Source: Clostridium_AD sp050717515 (GTDB lineage Bacteria; Bacillota; Clostridia; Clostridiales; Clostridiaceae). From it: a stretch of 64,000 nucleotides of DNA. Location: NCBI RefSeq assembly GCF_050717515.1, contig NZ_JBOITL010000023.1:62001-126000 (forward strand). Direction: 5' to 3'. Numbering within the stretch: the first letter of the stretch is position 1; every line of letters starts with the position of its first letter. The position numbers and the translations under genes are program-made. The notes below the pieces were generated by a model, which ran no database searches, was not told where the DNA came from, and was given only the letters and a program-made list of their open reading frames with translations. Positions 27,237 to 36,101 of this stretch are shown piece after piece.

Positions 27237-27265
27237 TTGCTTTATAAATACGCCTATACTATAAT
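27237..27265 (+). promoter_or_regulatory. Promoter of the flavodiiron gene, with downstream dyad
   Basis: -35 TTGCTT, 17-base spacer, -10 TATAAT. Just downstream, at 27277-27295, ACTATTG-N5-CAATAGT forms a perfect dyad in the leader. It could be an operator or a mRNA-stabilising hairpin. Confidence 0.6.
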
Positions 27266-27314
27266 GTTAAATAATAACTATTGTTTTTCAATAGTAATTA
27301 AAGGAGTGTTGTAA

Positions 27315-29858
27315 ATGAACGCATTAGAAGTAAAAAAAGATATATATTGGGTAGGTGCACTAGACCCCAATCTTAGAATTTTTGACATAGTTATGTATAC
27401 CCCTTTTGGTAGCACTTATAACTCTTATGTAGCTCGTGGCAGCGAAAAAACTGCAGTATTCGAAACAGTAAAAGAGAAATTTTTTGATGAATATCTGGAA
27501 AGACTAAAGTCTTTAGACATTAATATAGAGAATATTGACTATATTGTAGTTAATCATACGGAGCCAGACCATGCAGGTTCAGTTGGCAAACTTTTAGAAA
27601 TTTCTAAAAATGCTAAAGTCGTAGGTTCAGCTGCAGCTATTAAATTTCTCAAAGAAATTGTAAATAGAGATTTTGAATACATAACTGTAAAAGATGGAGA
27701 CAGTATAAATCTTGGAAATAAAACCTTATCCTTTATTTCAGCACCTTTTCTTCACTGGCCGGATTCAATGTTCACTTACGTTGTGGAGGACAAGATTCTC
27801 ATAACTTGTGATTCTTTTGGTAGCCACTACTGTAATGCTGAAATGTATAATGATTTAAATAAAAGCCAGGAAAATTATATGGAAGCCTTAAAATACTACT
27901 TTGATTGTATTATGGGACCTTTTAAACCTTATGTGTTAAAAGCTATAGATAAAATCAAAGACCTTTCAATAGATATGATATGCCCAGGACATGGCCCTAT
28001 TTTAAGAGAAGACCCTTGGAACATAGTAAATAAGTATAAAGAGTGGAGCCTTCCAATTGAAGCTGACCAGGAGCCACAAATCACCTTATGCTACGTATCA
28101 GCTTATGGCTATACGGAGGCTGTGGCTAAAAAAATAGAACAAGGTATAAAAACTTATTGTAATTTCAAAGTTAACATGTATGATGTTATACATAATGATA
28201 TGAATGACATTTTAAATAGTATAGATAAATCCCAGGGAGTAATTTTTGGTTCTCCTACTATGAATGGAGACGCACTAAAACCAATATGGGATATTTTAAT
28301 AAATCTAAACCCTATAGTTCATGGCGGAAAAGTAGCTTCTGCATTTGGTTCCTATGGTTGGAGTGGAGAAGCCGTTCCAAATATAGAGGATAGATTAAAA
28401 CAACTTAACCTAGATCTATATCCTTCCATGACAATTAATTTTAAACCTACAGAAGGAGATTTAAACTTCGCCTTTAAATTTGGAGAAAGTTTTGCAGAGA
28501 AAATAGCTGAAAAGGTTAAAATAAAAAGTTGCCCCGTTAAACCTTCTACAGAAAAAAGATGGAAATGCGTAGTTTGTGGGGAAGAATTTGATGGACCAAA
28601 ACCACCTGAAATATGCCCTGCTTGTGGAGCCAGCGCCGATCAATTTATTCAAGTATCACAAGATGTAGTGACCTTTAGTTCAGATAAAAAAGAAAAATTT
28701 CTAATCATTGGTAACGGCGCTGCTGGATATTATGCTGCGGATGCCATAAGAAAAAGAAATAAACAATGTGTTATAGAAATAATTTCAGATGAACCATACT
28801 TAACCTATTATAGACCTTCCATCTCTGATGGTATAAGTGAAGACCTTAAAGAAGATACTTTTTACCTATCTCCAAAACAATGGTATGTAGATAATAACAT
28901 TACCCTAACCTTAGGAGTTCAGGTTCAAAGTTTAAAGCCTGAAGAAAAGAAGATATCACTTAAAGATGGCAGCACTGTAAGTTATGATAAGCTAATTTTA
29001 GCAAATGGAAGTCAAAACTTCATGATTCCTGTAGATGGAGTAGATAAAGCAGGTGTCTTCACTTTAAGAAATCTAAAGGATTTAGAAGCTATTAAAATTA
29101 AAATGAAAACCGCAAAGAATGTGGTAATTGTAGGTGGTGGACTCTTAGGCCTTGAAGCAGCTTATGAGATAAGAAAGTCTGGTCTAAATGTCTCTGTGGT
29201 AGAAGTTAGTAGTTCCCTACTCACTAAGCAATTAGATAGTGAAAGTAGCCTTATACTTAAGACTGCAGTTGAAAACCAAAATATTGAAGTTATACTTTCC
29301 GATTCTGTAACCTCTATAGTAGGTGAAAAATCAGTTTGTTCTGTTAAGCTAAAAAGCGGAAAAACGCTAGATGCAGACCTGGTACTATTTTCAACAGGTA
29401 TTGCACCAAATAAAAATATAGCCCATGAAACTAATATAATTACGGGCAGAGGCATAATAATAAATGATAAAATGGAAACTAATATCAAAGATATATATGC
29501 CTGTGGAGATATTGCAGAATTCAAAGACAGAGTATATGGTAATTGGCCAGCTGCTGTAGAAATGGGTAAAGCTGCAGGTATGAATGCAGTAGGAGAAAGT
29601 AAAGACCTATCCATCTCCCTAAGTGCCATTTCCTTTAATGCTATGGGCCTTGAACTATTGTCTGTAGGAGAAATTTCAAAAGAAGGATCTATTTGTATTA
29701 GCTTAAAAGATGATACAAACAAAATATACAAAACATTATTCTTCACTGAAAACATCATAACTGGTGGAATTCTAATAGGAGATAACAAATCTTCAGCTAA
29801 ACTAATAAGTGCAATTGAAGATTCAAAATCAATAAAGGAAGTCCTAGATATAATTTAG
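27315..29858 (+). CDS. Class F-type flavodiiron protein: diiron MBL - flavodoxin - short rubredoxin - NADH:rubredoxin oxidoreductase
   Basis: 847-aa four-domain enzyme expected to reduce O2 (or NO) with NADH in the cytoplasm. The MBL-like diiron domain (1-250) keeps the ligands in NHTEPDHAGS, FLHWPD, TCDSFG and CPGHGP. The flavodoxin domain (about 255-395) has the FMN loop YVSAYGYTEAVA and FGSPTMNGD. A rubredoxin-like knuckle pair follows (CVVCG near 415; CPACG near 433) with only 12 residues between pairs, much shorter than in ordinary rubredoxin. The last part (about 455-847) is a pyridine-nucleotide/FAD oxidoreductase with GNGAAGYYAADA, GGGLLGLEAA and DIYACGDIAE. This layout matches the class F flavodiiron proteins known from clostridia. 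It carries its own electron chain. GGAG precedes the ATG; a strong terminator follows. Confidence 0.95.
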   Translation: MNALEVKKDIYWVGALDPNLRIFDIVMYTPFGSTYNSYVARGSEKTAVFETVKEKFFDEYLERLKSLDINIENIDYIVVNHTEPDHAGSVGKLLEISKNAKVVGSAAAIKFLKEIVNRDFEYITVKDGDSINLGNKTLSFISAPFLHWPDSMFTYVVEDKILITCDSFGSHYCNAEMYNDLNKSQENYMEALKYYFDCIMGPFKPYVLKAIDKIKDLSIDMICPGHGPILREDPWNIVNKYKEWSLPIEADQEPQITLCYVSAYGYTEAVAKKIEQGIKTYCNFKVNMYDVIHNDMNDILNSIDKSQGVIFGSPTMNGDALKPIWDILINLNPIVHGGKVASAFGSYGWSGEAVPNIEDRLKQLNLDLYPSMTINFKPTEGDLNFAFKFGESFAEKIAEKVKIKSCPVKPSTEKRWKCVVCGEEFDGPKPPEICPACGASADQFIQVSQDVVTFSSDKKEKFLIIGNGAAGYYAADAIRKRNKQCVIEIISDEPYLTYYRPSISDGISEDLKEDTFYLSPKQWYVDNNITLTLGVQVQSLKPEEKKISLKDGSTVSYDKLILANGSQNFMIPVDGVDKAGVFTLRNLKDLEAIKIKMKTAKNVVIVGGGLLGLEAAYEIRKSGLNVSVVEVSSSLLTKQLDSESSLILKTAVENQNIEVILSDSVTSIVGEKSVCSVKLKSGKTLDADLVLFSTGIAPNKNIAHETNIITGRGIIINDKMETNIKDIYACGDIAEFKDRVYGNWPAAVEMGKAAGMNAVGESKDLSISLSAISFNAMGLELLSVGEISKEGSICISLKDDTNKIYKTLFFTENIITGGILIGDNKSSAKLISAIEDSKSIKEVLDII

Positions 29859-29865
29859 ATGCCTA

Positions 29866-29898
29866 GTGCCAACCACGTGGCAAGTGGCATGTTGCAAG
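29866..29898. repeat. Short repeat C, copy 1
   Basis: A 24-base sequence containing CCACGTGGCAAGTGGCA recurs inverted at 50519-50545 with about one difference. Both copies sit in intergenic DNA and can fold on the CCACGTGG centre. Confidence 0.5.
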
Positions 29899-29921
29899 TT
29901 TTTTTTAGCAATCCACGTAAT

Positions 29922-29972
29922 AAAGAGCACATAAGACTTAAATGTCTTATGTGCTCTTTACTTATTTTTTTT
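29922..29972 (+). terminator. Terminator of the flavodiiron gene
   Basis: 16-bp perfect stem AAAGAGCACATAAGAC with 6-base loop, then ACTTATTTTTTTT. Confidence 0.9.
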
Positions 29973-30035
29973 AACTTTTCACTTAAATCATTAAGGTGAA
30001 TCATTACATCTATAAAAATTAATATATATACTAAA

Positions 30036-30083
30036 TATGAAATTTCCACGGAGTGATTCGCAATAAGAAACCCTCGGAAATTA
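30036..30083 (+). repeat. Remnant of repeat B (one end only)
   Basis: ATGAAATTTCCACGGAGTG followed by GCAATAAGAAA matches the left end of repeat B; the core and right end are missing. It directly abuts the end of the amidase gene. Confidence 0.5.
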
Positions 30084-30094
30084 GGTATTTTTTC

Positions 30095-30982
30095 TTATTC
30101 TATTAATGCCTTATGAATCCCTTCTGACAATGCTTTGGATAATCGACTTTGGTAATTCACATTTGTGAGCTGCTTGTCCTCTTCCACATTAGATTGAAAA
30201 CCCATTTCCACTAAAATAACAGGAACCACCGACCAATTAAAACCTGTAAGATCATTTCTCTCCACAACGCCTCTATTTTTCATGCCAACGCCGATTAAAC
30301 TGTTAAGAACTATCTCTCCATATCTTTTACTTGTTTTATATATAGCATTTGTATTTTTAGTATCTGCTGGTACGAGCATCGAGGCTCCTTTAACAGATGA
30401 ATTATCATTTGAATCCGCATGAATTCTTATAACTAAGTCTGCCTTAGAAGTATTTCCAATCTTCGCTCTTGCAATATTCCCTAACATTTGTTTATTTTCT
30501 GTTTTAGTCATTATTACAGTATAGCCTTTTTTTTCTAACAAACCCTTTAGTTTAACGGCTACTGCCATATTAACCAAGTACTCAGGAGTTTTTGTATTAA
30601 TACCCTCAGCCCCACCTGGCTCCTTTATTTTCATTATGTTGGAGCCTGGCGCTTGCTGCTCTTTTTCCATACTAGTAACACTTGCATGTCCTGGATCTAT
30701 AACAATAACCTTGCCAGAAGGTTTTTTTATTATTGGTGTTTTCACTTGCTTTTTAGTTTCAGTCTTCACCTCCGGTGTTGGCTTTTGTGCTACTATAGCT
30801 ATTTTTTCTTTTTCCACTTTTAACACTGCTGCTTTTTTAGTAGTATTTATATTTACATCATTAATTTTTATAGCTTGTACGTATTCTTCCTTTACTTTGT
30901 TCACATAAGTTGCCCCATATAATACACCACCTATTATAGGTAGACAAATAAAACTTAATAAAATTTTCTTAATTTTCGACAT
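30095..30982 (-). CDS. N-acetylmuramoyl-L-alanine amidase (Amidase_3)
   Basis: 295 aa. An N-terminal signal anchor (about 5-25) and a Lys/Thr/Pro-rich linker lead to an Amidase_3 domain (about 90-293). Zinc ligands are visible as His in VIDPGHAS, Glu in TPEYLVN and His in IRIHADSND, and the catalytic Glu in ILVEMGFQSN. Such enzymes split the amide between MurNAc and the stem peptide. It is alone in its transcript, behind AGGAGG. Confidence 0.94.
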   Translation of the reverse strand: MSKIKKILLSFICLPIIGGVLYGATYVNKVKEEYVQAIKINDVNINTTKKAAVLKVEKEKIAIVAQKPTPEVKTETKKQVKTPIIKKPSGKVIVIDPGHASVTSMEKEQQAPGSNIMKIKEPGGAEGINTKTPEYLVNMAVAVKLKGLLEKKGYTVIMTKTENKQMLGNIARAKIGNTSKADLVIRIHADSNDNSSVKGASMLVPADTKNTNAIYKTSKRYGEIVLNSLIGVGMKNRGVVERNDLTGFNWSVVPVILVEMGFQSNVEEDKQLTNVNYQSRLSKALSEGIHKALIE

Positions 30983-31186
30983 TCTAATCCTCCTAACAAT
31001 TTCTCTTGAAAAATAATAATCAATGCCTATTTTACTATTCCTTTATGAGATTGTATATACCTATTTGGAGTTATTAGAAAATGCAAAAAAATATTATATG
31101 TTAAATCCCAAGCATTTCATAGTATTATAATAAGCCCAAATACCTAAACTAAAAAGGATGAACTTTAAAAAAGAGGAGGCCTTTTC

Positions 31187-31570
31187 ATGCCACGAAATAA
31201 AGATAAATACGTGAATGATGACCGTGATAAAATCGAAAAAGCTAATAGAATAGAGGAGCTTGAAAACCTAGTAGAAAGTCATACTAGAACAGAGCGACAT
31301 CTTGAGCAGCACTCTGATATTGCTTCACCAGAAAGGGTCAATGAAGCAAGAGAAAAACAAGCTGAGAGAGAAGATAACATTGAGATTTTAAAAGATAAAA
31401 TTGTAAGTGGAAACAAAACTCGCTCTAATGAGTCAGAAGGCCTAGAAAAAAACTATACCTTTGCTAACGGATATATGGATCATAACAAAGATCATATGGA
31501 TAAGGATGTCCTAGAAAACATGAAGGAAAAACAGCAAAACAGAAGAGACCGAATGAATGGATTAACTTAG
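31187..31570 (+). CDS. Tlp-like small hydrophilic protein (possible spore protein)
   Basis: 127 aa, very hydrophilic, no Cys, one Trp-free helical chain. The first 75 residues (DRDKIEKANRIEELENLV ... SPERVNEAREKQAERED ... NIEILKDKI) resemble the small acid-soluble spore protein Tlp, which is normally 65-85 aa. The extra 50 residues (GYMDHNKDHMDKDVLENMKE) have no match that I recognise. GAGGAGG precedes the ATG and a strong terminator follows. The Tlp call rests on pattern only. Confidence 0.5.
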   Translation: MPRNKDKYVNDDRDKIEKANRIEELENLVESHTRTERHLEQHSDIASPERVNEAREKQAEREDNIEILKDKIVSGNKTRSNESEGLEKNYTFANGYMDHNKDHMDKDVLENMKEKQQNRRDRMNGLT

Positions 31571-31614
31571 AAAAGCAGGCAAAGTCCTAAGGATTTTGCC
31601 TGCTTTTTCTTTTT
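31571..31614 (+). terminator. Terminator of the Tlp-like gene
   Basis: AAAAGCAGGCAAAGTCCT stem with its near-perfect complement, then TTTTTCTTTTT. It touches the stop of the convergent kinase gene and can serve both. Confidence 0.9.
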
Positions 31615-32218
31615 AATATTTTATTTTTGTCAAAGCTTCATCTATAAGTCCCAACACATATTCTTTATCTTTTTCATTATTTTCAAAATCTAATCCATCC
31701 ACATTTATCTTTAAAATTGGAGATATATTATATTGCTCAAAATAAGCTCTATAATTAGAATTTAGCTTTTCCCAATACCCACGTTCCACAATTTTCTCAT
31801 ACTCTCTACCTCTTCGATTTATCTTATCCATAGCTGCTTCTACAGATGTTTCTAGATATACTAGTAACTTCGGTGCCATGCAATGCTCAATCATATTTTC
31901 GAATAACTCAGAATATAAATCAAACTCTTCGTTACACATCTCTCCTGCATCATTCAACATTTTCGCAAAAATTACATCTCCATAAATACTTCTGTCCATA
32001 ACAGCATTTTTCACTCTTGAAGCTGCCTTAATATTTTTAAATCTTTTATTAAGGAAAAATATTTGCAATGAAAAACTATATCTCTCCCTATTATAATAAA
32101 ATTTTTCTAATATAGGATTATCTACCACCGGCTCTTCAAAACACTTATAGCCCTTTTCTGCCATTATATTCATAAGGGTGGTCTTCCCCACTCCAACTAC
32201 ACCATCTATAACTATCAT
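31613..32218 (-). CDS. Deoxynucleoside kinase (dCK/dGK family)
   Basis: 201 aa. Phosphorylates deoxynucleosides in the salvage pathway. P-loop DGVVGVGKTTL (about 4-14), the DRSIYGD motif (ERS/DRS, about 88-94) and the LID region RRGREYEK are typical. I start at the ATG at 32218 because GAGGAGG lies 10 bases upstream and the family begins right before the P-loop; an upstream in-frame ATG would add 18 atypical residues. Confidence 0.9.
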   Translation of the reverse strand: MIVIDGVVGVGKTTLMNIMAEKGYKCFEEPVVDNPILEKFYYNRERYSFSLQIFFLNKRFKNIKAASRVKNAVMDRSIYGDVIFAKMLNDAGEMCNEEFDLYSELFENMIEHCMAPKLLVYLETSVEAAMDKINRRGREYEKIVERGYWEKLNSNYRAYFEQYNISPILKINVDGLDFENNEKDKEYVLGLIDEALTKIKY

Positions 32219-32442
32219 GTCCCAGTGCCCTCCTCGGTTTATCTTACTTAGTGACTTCTCGTAATATCCCATAATTTTATACTCCTCTTATATCTTTTTC
32301 AGGTATAAAACTGCACATTTTCTAACTACTTTCATTCTAAAATTTGATTTCCCTAAGCAACTCAGGATGAATAGACATTAGTAATTGTTATGTCCCCCAG
32401 CGGAATTCCCAAATGGCTGTTTAAAACACCATATAAATAGTC

Positions 32443-32686
32443 AGTATGAAATTTCGCCGGAGTGACTTGCAATAAGAAGCGCAGAAACTATTGAAATTTG
32501 ATTTAGAAATTCTTCTTTTGCGAATGTAAAATCCTCGTAAGCCTGCCAGGACGGCAGGCTAGCGAACTGAGGCAGGACGCCGAATGTGAGCGCTAGAGGA
32601 TTTTATATGAGCAAAAGATTAGAATTTCTTAATCAAATTTCTAGTTTTAAGCTCGTTTGCAAGGCACGCAAGCGAAATTTCATACT
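32443..32686 (+). repeat. Structured palindromic repeat B, copy 2 (~244 bp)
   Basis: Outer arms AGTATGAAATTTCGC and GCGAAATTTCATACT pair perfectly. Inner stems GAAATTTGATT/AATCAAATTTC and AAAATCCTC/GAGGATTTT follow, with hairpin AGCCTGCC/GGCAGGCT and the core GAGGCAGGACGCCGAATGTG, identical to copy 1. Compared with copy 1, several stem positions differ on both sides in a compensating way. Most of the 480-base gap between the kinase and the next gene is this element; the rest shows nothing. Confidence 0.85.
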
Positions 32687-32698
32687 ACTCTGTTACCC

Positions 32699-33376
32699 CT
32701 ATACAATTTTAAGATTTTTCCTTTTTGAATAAGCCAAAATTATACCCAAAGCCAAGGATAAAAATGCAGCCATAAGAACTCTATACTCACCTGGCAATAG
32801 GAAAGTTATTGTATGTGCTGGTATCCAGAAAAAAGGGATAGTTTTAAAAACAACAAAGCTCATAAATCCATACCAATCTATTTTATCTGTTACAGCTCTA
32901 AGCTTAACTTTTTTAATTTCACTAAATTTTCCTTGTCCCAAACCTATATAGGTATCAGTAAGTCTATGCAAAGTCATGAAGGTAGGACCAAAAATTAAAT
33001 TCATAAAAGCACTTGTGAAAAAGGCAAATAATAATTTAGCTGAAAAAGTATCAGCTGCACCGCTAGGTAATAATCCCTTCTTCATTGAACCTATTACTCC
33101 ATTTGCAAACAAATCAAAAGCTATAACAAACCCCATACCTAAAAATCCCCAAACTATAAATTTATATACAATCCCTACAGGTTTCTTATAGTTTCCAGTG
33201 GCTATTCTAATTGCTAAAAGCTCTCCCATAGTAGCTAAAATGGAAACCTTTACAAATCCCATTATGTAAGGATGCGCTTTGTTCGCTACTGTATATATTT
33301 CGTTAGTTGATGGAAACGCCAATAAAAAAACAATTATTAGTAATGCCCCTATCCATATTAAATCCTTTTTTTTCAC
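32699..33376 (-). CDS. Polytopic membrane protein, Mpv17-like C-terminus possible
   Basis: 225 aa with about five hydrophobic segments (6-22, 40-58, 70-92, 110-130, 175-215). The C-terminal stretch FFWIPAHTITFLLPGEYRV resembles the Trp-Pro-...-Asn/Thr-Phe-...-Pro-...-Arg pattern of Mpv17/PMP22 proteins, but I am not certain of this. GTG start at 33376 behind AAGGGGG. Function unknown; no operon partner. Confidence 0.6.
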   Translation of the reverse strand: MKKKDLIWIGALLIIVFLLAFPSTNEIYTVANKAHPYIMGFVKVSILATMGELLAIRIATGNYKKPVGIVYKFIVWGFLGMGFVIAFDLFANGVIGSMKKGLLPSGAADTFSAKLLFAFFTSAFMNLIFGPTFMTLHRLTDTYIGLGQGKFSEIKKVKLRAVTDKIDWYGFMSFVVFKTIPFFWIPAHTITFLLPGEYRVLMAAFLSLALGIILAYSKRKNLKIV

Positions 33377-33465
33377 TATAATTCCCCCTTTGTATTCCTT
33401 TGTATTATATCAGAATCCCAAAGCAGTTTACAGATTTTTTTAACACCATTGTGACTATTTACAAA

Positions 33466-33501
33466 TAAAAAAAAGCTAGTATTGGACTTTTACTAGCTTT
33501 T
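33466..33501 (-). terminator. Terminator downstream of the Cof phosphatase
   Basis: AAAAGCTAGTA/TACTAGCTTTT stem, eight T on the minus strand. It lies about 160 bases past the phosphatase stop. Confidence 0.65.
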
Positions 33502-33657
33502 CTATATTTGTTTTAAGAGGAAATTTTTTTCAGTATTAAATTTATCTTTAACTGGGGGGTATAAAGATGATCACTACTAAATGTATTAACAGTTTCTATA
33601 TTTTTATTATATACTATATATAATCCATTGTCAATAACTATTATTATTTAATATTTA

Positions 33658-34482
33658 TTATACTGCAAATCCTTCTTCGCCATTTAGAATGAACTTATTA
33701 ATTATATACGCAACTCCATCTTCCTCATTAGTTTTAGTTATAAAATTTGCAGCTCTTTTAACTTCTGGGAAGGCATTTCCCATGGCAACTCCTAGTCCAG
33801 CATATTTAATCATATGAATATCATTGCCCGCATCGCCTATGCATATAACCTCTTCTTGTTTAATATTAAGTTTTTTTGCAAGTGCTGCTACTCCTGCGCC
33901 TTTGTTAACAGATTTATCAAGAAATTCTAAATAGAAAGGTGCACTTCTAACTATTGTGTACTTACCACTTACTTCTTCGGGAATCTTTTGCATTATCTCC
34001 TCTATTAACTCTGGCGTGTCTACAAACATAACCTTTACTATAGTAGTATCTTCAGGCACATCTTCCACAGCAATTATTTCATTGGATATACCATTCATTT
34101 CTGCCTCGCCTCTAGTGTATATAGTATCTTTAGGAGAAATTACACTATTCTCTGTTAATGCGTGTATATTCACTTTTAGCTCTTTACTTAACTTGTACAA
34201 ATATTTATAATCTTGAAGCGTTAATGTTGTTTTAGATATTATTTCGCCACCTTCAGAGCTTTGAACAAGCGCTCCATTAAAAGCTACTGCATAATCCTCC
34301 TCAGAAACTAAATCAAGTTCTTCTAAATATTTTTTAAAACCAACTAAAGGTCTTCCTGATGCTAGTACAACTTTTACTCCATTTTCTCTAGCCTTTTGTA
34401 TCGCTTCATAATTTGCTGGTGAAATTTTCTTTTCATCATTTAATAATGTTCCGTCCATATCTAATGCTAATAATTTATACAT
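33658..34482 (-). CDS. HAD-superfamily phosphatase, Cof type
   Basis: 274 aa. HAD motif I LDMDGTLL (nucleophile Asp 8), motif II VLASGRP, a C2B cap in the middle, Lys in the NKGAGVAAL region, and motif IV GDAGNDIHMIKYAG. Cof-type enzymes dephosphorylate sugar phosphates, nucleotides or flavin precursors; the substrate cannot be told from sequence. GGAGG precedes the ATG; monocistronic. Confidence 0.94.
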   Translation of the reverse strand: MYKLLALDMDGTLLNDEKKISPANYEAIQKARENGVKVVLASGRPLVGFKKYLEELDLVSEEDYAVAFNGALVQSSEGGEIISKTTLTLQDYKYLYKLSKELKVNIHALTENSVISPKDTIYTRGEAEMNGISNEIIAVEDVPEDTTIVKVMFVDTPELIEEIMQKIPEEVSGKYTIVRSAPFYLEFLDKSVNKGAGVAALAKKLNIKQEEVICIGDAGNDIHMIKYAGLGVAMGNAFPEVKRAANFITKTNEEDGVAYIINKFILNGEEGFAV

Positions 34483-34739
34483 CCATAACCTCCATGTAAC
34501 TACATTTATTAGAAACCACTCTAAAGTGATTAAATTATTTTTAATAATTATATTTATTAATTATATCATGGAATTTTTTAAGTAATGGATTTCACACTTT
34601 GTAAACTTTGCGTGAATTTTTATTCCTATTTTGTAATATCCTCTATAAAAATGTTTAATTTTATCAAAACTTAGCTTATAATTACTTTATGAAAATTGCT
34701 ATCTAATAATAAATATAATTACATTGGAGGAAATAACGC

Positions 34740-35957
34740 ATGCTATTTAATTTAAATGAATTTTTAATGTCAATATCCTTTGCTTTGGATTTTGTAGAGC
34801 TGGACCTTACAGGTGCTACTTCTAACCACAGCAAAAGAGTATCTTACATATGTTATAAAATGGGGAAACACTTAGGGCTAACTAATAAAGAGTTATATGA
34901 TTTAACCGCTTTAGCAATTCTTCATGATAATGGCGTTAGTGAAAAAAGCTTACATGATAAATTACTAGGAAAAAATTTGGAAAACTTCACCTTAATAGAA
35001 CGAAAAAAAGAACATTGTACAGCATCCGAAAGAAATATTAGCACTTTCCCTTTCAATGGCGATGTAGTGAATGTTCTACTTTATCATCATGAAAACTATG
35101 ATGGCACAGGTTTTTTTAACATAAAAGGGAATTACATACCATTAATGTCTCAAATAATTCACCTTGCGGATCTTCTTGATATTAATTTTAATTTTGAAAG
35201 TTTAAAAAATGAAGATCTTAATAAGCTTATATCTTTTATAAATGAGAATAGAAATATTATATTCTCAGATAATATAGCAAACGCATTCCTCAATATATCT
35301 AGCCATAAAAGTTTCTGGTTAGATTTAAAAAGTATGTATATTACAACTGCTTTAAAAAAATTAGTTCCACCATTATCAATCGAATGTTCCTTTAAAAAAA
35401 TACGAGACATAACAAAAATCTTATCAAAAATAATAGACTCTAAATCTCCCTACACACAATTACATTCTAGTGAACTAGCAATTAAAATAGAAAAGCTAGC
35501 TAAATACTATGGTTATAATGAAGATGATAGCTACAAATTAATTATTGCTGCTGATTTACACGATATAGGAAAGTTAGCCGTACCTAACTCTATATTAGAC
35601 AATCCAGAAAAACTAACCTTAGATCAATATGAAATTATAAAAGAACATCCCTACTATACTAGAATTGCGCTGCAAGAAGTAAGTGGCTTCGAGAACATAG
35701 TGGAATGGGCTTCAAACCATCATGAAAAGTTAAATGGTAAAGGCTACCCCTTTGGAAAAAGCCACAAAGAACTGGACTTTAATTCCAGACTTATGGCTTG
35801 TCTTGATATATACCAAGCTTTAACTGAGGCTCGTCCTTATAGACCTTCCTTAACCCATAAAGCGGCTATGTTAATATTAAATGATATGAAGAATAATAAC
35901 TTTATTGATTGTAAAATCACAGAAGATATAGATTATATTTTCAAAGTAAACTGTTAA
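34740..35957 (+). CDS. Tandem HD-GYP-type phosphohydrolase
   Basis: 405 aa with two HD modules. The first (about 20-145) has HSKRV, LAILHDNG and HHENYDGTGFF; the second (about 240-395) is a full HD-GYP domain with DLHDIGKLAVP, EHPYYTR, SNHHEKLNGKGYP and ACLDIYQALTEARPYRP. HD-GYP domains hydrolyse cyclic di-GMP. The first copy has lost some residues (GTGFF in place of GYP). There is no sensory or membrane domain. GGAGG precedes the ATG. The next gene encodes a GGDEF protein, so the pair likely tunes c-di-GMP. Confidence 0.9.
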   Translation: MLFNLNEFLMSISFALDFVELDLTGATSNHSKRVSYICYKMGKHLGLTNKELYDLTALAILHDNGVSEKSLHDKLLGKNLENFTLIERKKEHCTASERNISTFPFNGDVVNVLLYHHENYDGTGFFNIKGNYIPLMSQIIHLADLLDINFNFESLKNEDLNKLISFINENRNIIFSDNIANAFLNISSHKSFWLDLKSMYITTALKKLVPPLSIECSFKKIRDITKILSKIIDSKSPYTQLHSSELAIKIEKLAKYYGYNEDDSYKLIIAADLHDIGKLAVPNSILDNPEKLTLDQYEIIKEHPYYTRIALQEVSGFENIVEWASNHHEKLNGKGYPFGKSHKELDFNSRLMACLDIYQALTEARPYRPSLTHKAAMLILNDMKNNNFIDCKITEDIDYIFKVNC

Positions 35958-36101
35958 ATATATCAATTATAAATAGCTATTATGAATTTCAATACATAAT
36001 AATGTTAAGTTAGAGGAAAAGTACTGACAATTTATCTGTGTTAATGTAAAATAATAACTGTAATATATGAAATAAACTAATTTTTGGGGGGAGACTAGAT
36101 T

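Noticed and set aside
29855..30049. 64-codon minus-strand frame after the flavodiiron gene
   Set aside because: It overlaps the terminator hairpin and repeat C and has no ribosome site.
33568..33624. 18-codon frame behind GGGGGG
   Set aside because: The ribosome site is good but the peptide is too short and featureless to support as a gene.
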